Assembly: GCA_000017645.1 (NCBI GenBank)
Contig: CP000781.1
Location: 4,947,501 to 5,011,500, forward strand
DNA from: Xanthobacter autotrophicus Py2
Lineage (GTDB): Bacteria; Pseudomonadota; Alphaproteobacteria; Rhizobiales; Xanthobacteraceae
Direction: 5' to 3'
Length of the DNA stretch: 64,000 nt
Shown here one piece after another: positions 62,245 through 64,000 of the stretch (its first letter is position 1; every line of letters starts with the position of its first letter). Both the position numbers and the translations under genes were made by a program. The notes beneath the pieces were generated by a model that was not told the DNA's origin, did not search any database, and worked only from the letters and a program-made list of their open reading frames with translations.

Positions 62245-62736
62245 ATGTTGAGACATCCGATTGCATTGGCAGTACTCGTATTGGCCATTACTGCGGGGGG
62301 ATCAGGAAAAGCCCACGAGGCCGATGAATATATGGTTGGTGGATGCGCCCTTATTCCGCAAGTTCAAGACTGTGAGGTCAAGATGACGGCATTCCGCACT
62401 ACATACGTGAAGGCATTCCGGAATGATCTTGCGGCTCAGCGCGTGGTGGCATTCACTCTCTGGCGCGGCAATGACGTTGTTTCCTCGGACTGGATACCGG
62501 CGTGCACCTGGTACATGACCATGATTGCTCTTGGCTCACCCAAACTCGAAGAGCTGGACTATCAGAACATGCGTAAGGCCTGCTCGCTTCTTCGGCCTGA
62601 CCAGGTTGAGGTGGCGAAGAACAGGGCGCGCGCCCTCGGACACCGCATCCTCGCCAAGGATAAGATCGATACCTCGGTTGAAAAGCCCGACCCGGTGCGC
62701 CAGCGTTCACTGGATGGCACGGCCCACCCCCTCTAA
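62245..62736 (+). CDS. Putative exported cargo (moron) protein
   Basis: 163 residues from the ATG at 62245 with GGGGATGGG upstream. A signal peptide (MLRHPIALAVLVLAITAGGSGKAHE) is followed by a mature domain with four cysteines (GGCALIP, QDCEVK, PACTWYM, KACSLL). GC is lower than the phage average. It lies between the repressor and the phage end, a common place for lysogen-expressed cargo. The fold may be related to Rap1a/Tai-type proteins but I cannot confirm it. Confidence 0.7.
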   Translation: MLRHPIALAVLVLAITAGGSGKAHEADEYMVGGCALIPQVQDCEVKMTAFRTTYVKAFRNDLAAQRVVAFTLWRGNDVVSSDWIPACTWYMTMIALGSPKLEELDYQNMRKACSLLRPDQVEVAKNRARALGHRILAKDKIDTSVEKPDPVRQRSLDGTAHPL

Positions 62737-62762
62737 GAGGCCGTTGCGGCTCCTCTGAGGGA
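62729..62762 (+). terminator. Hairpin after the moron gene at the early phage end
   Basis: CCCTCTAAGAGG and CCTCTGAGGG can pair (CCCTC..AGAGG with CCTCT-GAGGG, a two-base bulge) around GCCGTTGCGGCT. It resembles, in inverted orientation, the hairpin near the other phage end. There is no T-run, so terminator function is uncertain. It starts inside the stop codon region of the moron gene. Confidence 0.5.
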
Positions 62763-62948
62763 GCGGGTCCGGATCTGCAACAGCAACTGTCCTGGCCGCC
62801 GGAACGACCCCTTCTGCAAGACTAAAAGCGCCGCCGCCGATTTTGCCCGCGACGCCCCGCTAACCCAGGCAGGACAACGGCTCATCCCGATATATCCCCG
62901 CATGTCCCACGGTATCCCACGATCTGCAGGATGATGTGTCTGCATTCA
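62737..62948. other. Early phage end (transposase-binding region)
   Basis: 212 bp between the moron stop and the phage terminus TTCA-3'. It holds the hairpin above, about 110 bp of unremarkable sequence, and four 10-bp direct repeats at 62884-62923. Mu carries three A-binding sites at each end; these repeats probably are the equivalent. Confidence 0.65.
62884..62923. repeat. Four tandem 10-bp repeats near the phage end
   Basis: Units start at exactly 62884, 62894, 62904 and 62914, each RTCCC followed by a variable half (ATCCCGATAT, ATCCCCGCAT, GTCCCACGGT, ATCCCACGAT). Repeats on the helical period suggest a protein array, most simply transposase. One unit recurs inverted at 23158-23167 near the other end. 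Confidence 0.7.
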
Positions 62949-62953
62949 GTCAC
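62949..62953. repeat. Prophage target-site duplication, right copy
   Basis: GTCAC directly after the phage terminus TTCA, matching 23127-23131. Confidence 0.95.
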
Positions 62954-63532
62954 GCCGGTCCATTCATGGGCGAAGGCCATGCCGGTACGCCCGAGGCCCG
63001 CGTCGGTCTCGTCGAAGATCAGGGCGAGGCCATATTCGTCCGCCGCCTCGCGCAGTTCAGCGAGGAAGGAGCCCGGCAGCATCTCGATGCCCGCCGCAAG
63101 CCGGACCGGAGCGACGAACAGGCCGGCCGTCTTCGGCCCTATGGCGGCGCGGATGGCGCCGATCTCATCAGGCATGCGGCTGACCTCCGCATCGCCGGCA
63201 AATTCCAGCGCCAAAGGCCCATCCCCGGCGCAGACCAGCAACTCTCGCCGTTTGGGCCGTCCGGCGACGCGGTGCTGGGCACGGACGGTGTCGAGGATCA
63301 CCCGCCGCACGGTAACGGCCGATGGCAGCAGCACCGCGGTGTCGCCGAAGGAATGCGCCACCAGCAGGTCCGCGAGGGCGGCGGCATCCGGGGTGGGCGC
63401 GGGTTCCAAAGGCCCCTGCGCCGGCTCAGCCGTGGCGACGAGGCAGGCGCCGGAAAAATCGAGGGGCGCAAGGTGCGTCTCGCCGCTTTCCCCGGGCGGC
63501 TCCGGCGCAGGTTGGGACGCAGACTGGGACAT
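62949..63532 (-). pseudogene. N-terminal part of class III aminotransferase-like gene, split by prophage
   Basis: Starts at the ATG at 63532 (GGAGGTGCC upstream) and runs 194 codons to the duplicated GTCAC; read on, it continues 21 codons into the phage before a stop. It matches ArgD-type proteins in the second half: IRAAIGPKTAGLFV, LIFDETDAGLGRTG, FAHEWTGVT. Motifs expected upstream (the SGAEANE phosphate loop, HGR) are not visible, and the N-terminus is shorter and Pro/Ala-rich. With the other part it makes 346 residues against about 400 for ArgD. Confidence 0.9.
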
Positions 63533-63658
63533 GGCACCTCCGGCGCCGACAAAAGCCGGCGGCAATCGCGACAGCATGCGCATGCAAGAACGCGGCCTTA
63601 ACCGGTCACATCTGCGAACCACGATCCGACTTCAAGCCTGCGGCCGAGCCGTCTCTGC

Positions 63659-63691
63659 CTCGTCTCCCCCGCCCGAACGCGGCTGGTGCCG
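63659..63691. repeat. Short repeat shared with 20934-20969
   Basis: CTCGTCTCCC..CGCCCGAACGCGGCTGGTGCCG, second copy of the host intergenic repeat noted at 20934. Confidence 0.5.
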
Positions 63692-63730
63692 GATCCGGAC
63701 GGGGCAACCCAAACCCCGGCGGCGGCCCGC

Positions 63731-64000
63731 TCAATCGTACTTCAGGTAGGAAAAGCGCAGGTCGTGCTGGGGCGTGCCCTCCAGCGGGGCGTCGGGCGCC
63801 GCGCCCGGCTGCCACATCACCACCTCCTCGATCTTCTGCGCCAAAGCGAAGTCGCGCACCGTGATGCCCTTGGCATCGTGGGACATGAGGCGCACCTCGA
63901 CCCAGGCGTAGGAGGCGGTGAGGTCGGGATGGTGCCAGGCGGCTTCCGCCAGGTGGCCAACGGCGTTGATGACCATCAGCGTGCCCTTCCAGCTGTTGGT
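63731..64000 (-). CDS. Pterin-4a-carbinolamine dehydratase (partial)
   Basis: The reading frame enters at 64000 and ends at 63731, so the N-terminus is missing. The PCD hallmark AAWHHPDL is visible near residue 23 of the fragment, followed by VEVRLMSHDAKGITVRDFALA, the usual conserved end of the domain. A 30-residue C-terminal extension follows. The enzyme dehydrates 4a-hydroxytetrahydrobiopterin and is involved in pterin recycling or transcription co-activation. Confidence 0.85.
   Translation of the reverse strand, partial: TNSWKGTLMVINAVGHLAEAAWHHPDLTASYAWVEVRLMSHDAKGITVRDFALAQKIEEVVMWQPGAAPDAPLEGTPQHDLRFSYLKYD

Larger units (their letters stand above)
23132..62948 (-). mobile_element. Mu-like transposable prophage, 39,817 bp
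   Basis: Bounded by 5'-TGAAGCG at 23132 and TTCA-3' at 62948, i.e. TG...CA ends, with GTCAC duplicated outside. It has a full Mu-type gene set: repressor, Ner, A, B, GemA, Mor, lysis, terminase, DUF935 portal, MuF, protease, capsid, contractile tail with sheath, baseplate and fibre. The early end is at 62948 and the tail end at 23132. No gene looks broken, so it may be inducible. I see no Gam or Mom homologue. Confidence 0.97.

Noticed and set aside
23132..62948. Mom-type DNA modification, Gam nuclease inhibitor or a fibre invertase as in Mu
   Set aside because: No product matches these families; the short unknown early genes could hold functional equivalents but nothing supports naming them.
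62882..63622. BioA (DAPA aminotransferase) as identity of the split gene
   Set aside because: The FAHEWTGVTPD and PPLTV-E-E-I segments fit ArgD-type proteins better, and no biotin genes are nearby.

Overview
The window is high-GC DNA, almost certainly from an alphaproteobacterium of the Hyphomicrobiales (Rhizobiales); Xanthobacteraceae is my best guess. This rests on the alphaproteobacterial-size ProS, a DUF1489 gene, the S2-B-C-D-S1-T order of the suf operon under an Irr-type iron box, and the anmK/tyrS divergent pair. These are family-level impressions, not database results.

Layout. 1-22657 is ordinary chromosome: small envelope and unknown genes, a proS-lolC-lolD operon, a six-gene suf Fe-S assembly operon (8411-15322), a hydrolase, an APC permease, anmK, tyrS and rimO. 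Two palindromic intergenic elements of one family (18171-18284, 21060-21163) and one of another (12306-12413) lie between host genes. 62949-64000 is chromosome again and ends in a partial pterin-carbinolamine dehydratase gene.

23132-62948 is a complete-looking 39.8 kb Mu-like transposable prophage. It starts 5'-TG, ends CA-3', and is flanked by the 5-bp duplication GTCAC (23127-23131 and 62949-62953). It splits a class III aminotransferase-like gene on the minus strand; removing the phage and one GTCAC restores an exact 346-codon frame. The phage runs right to left: immunity and early control (repressor on +, ner on -), ParB-like protein, transposase A and ATPase B, a tightly packed early cassette of small genes, GemA and Mor, lysis (endolysin, a DUF2829/Tad2-like gene, spanin pair), packaging, portal and MuF, protease/scaffold, capsid, contractile tail, baseplate, tail fibre, an SGNH-hydrolase tail protein and a Gp49-family protein. 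Most genes overlap by ATGA, GTGA or TGATG, so the region reads as a few long translationally coupled transcripts.

Points that stand out: exact phage ends with four 10-bp phased repeats at the early end; a perfect 14-bp inverted repeat whose loop holds the repressor Shine-Dalgarno; a perfect 9-bp dyad just ahead of the lysis/late genes; a T TTT TTG frameshift site in the tail assembly chaperone; a MuF protein with a proline-rich linker and a GNAT-like C-terminal domain; a Tad2-like candidate anti-Thoeris gene; a stand-alone DnaA domain IV-like protein; an SGNH hydrolase next to the tail fibre; and the interrupted aminotransferase paralogue, which seems to lack its PLP lysine.
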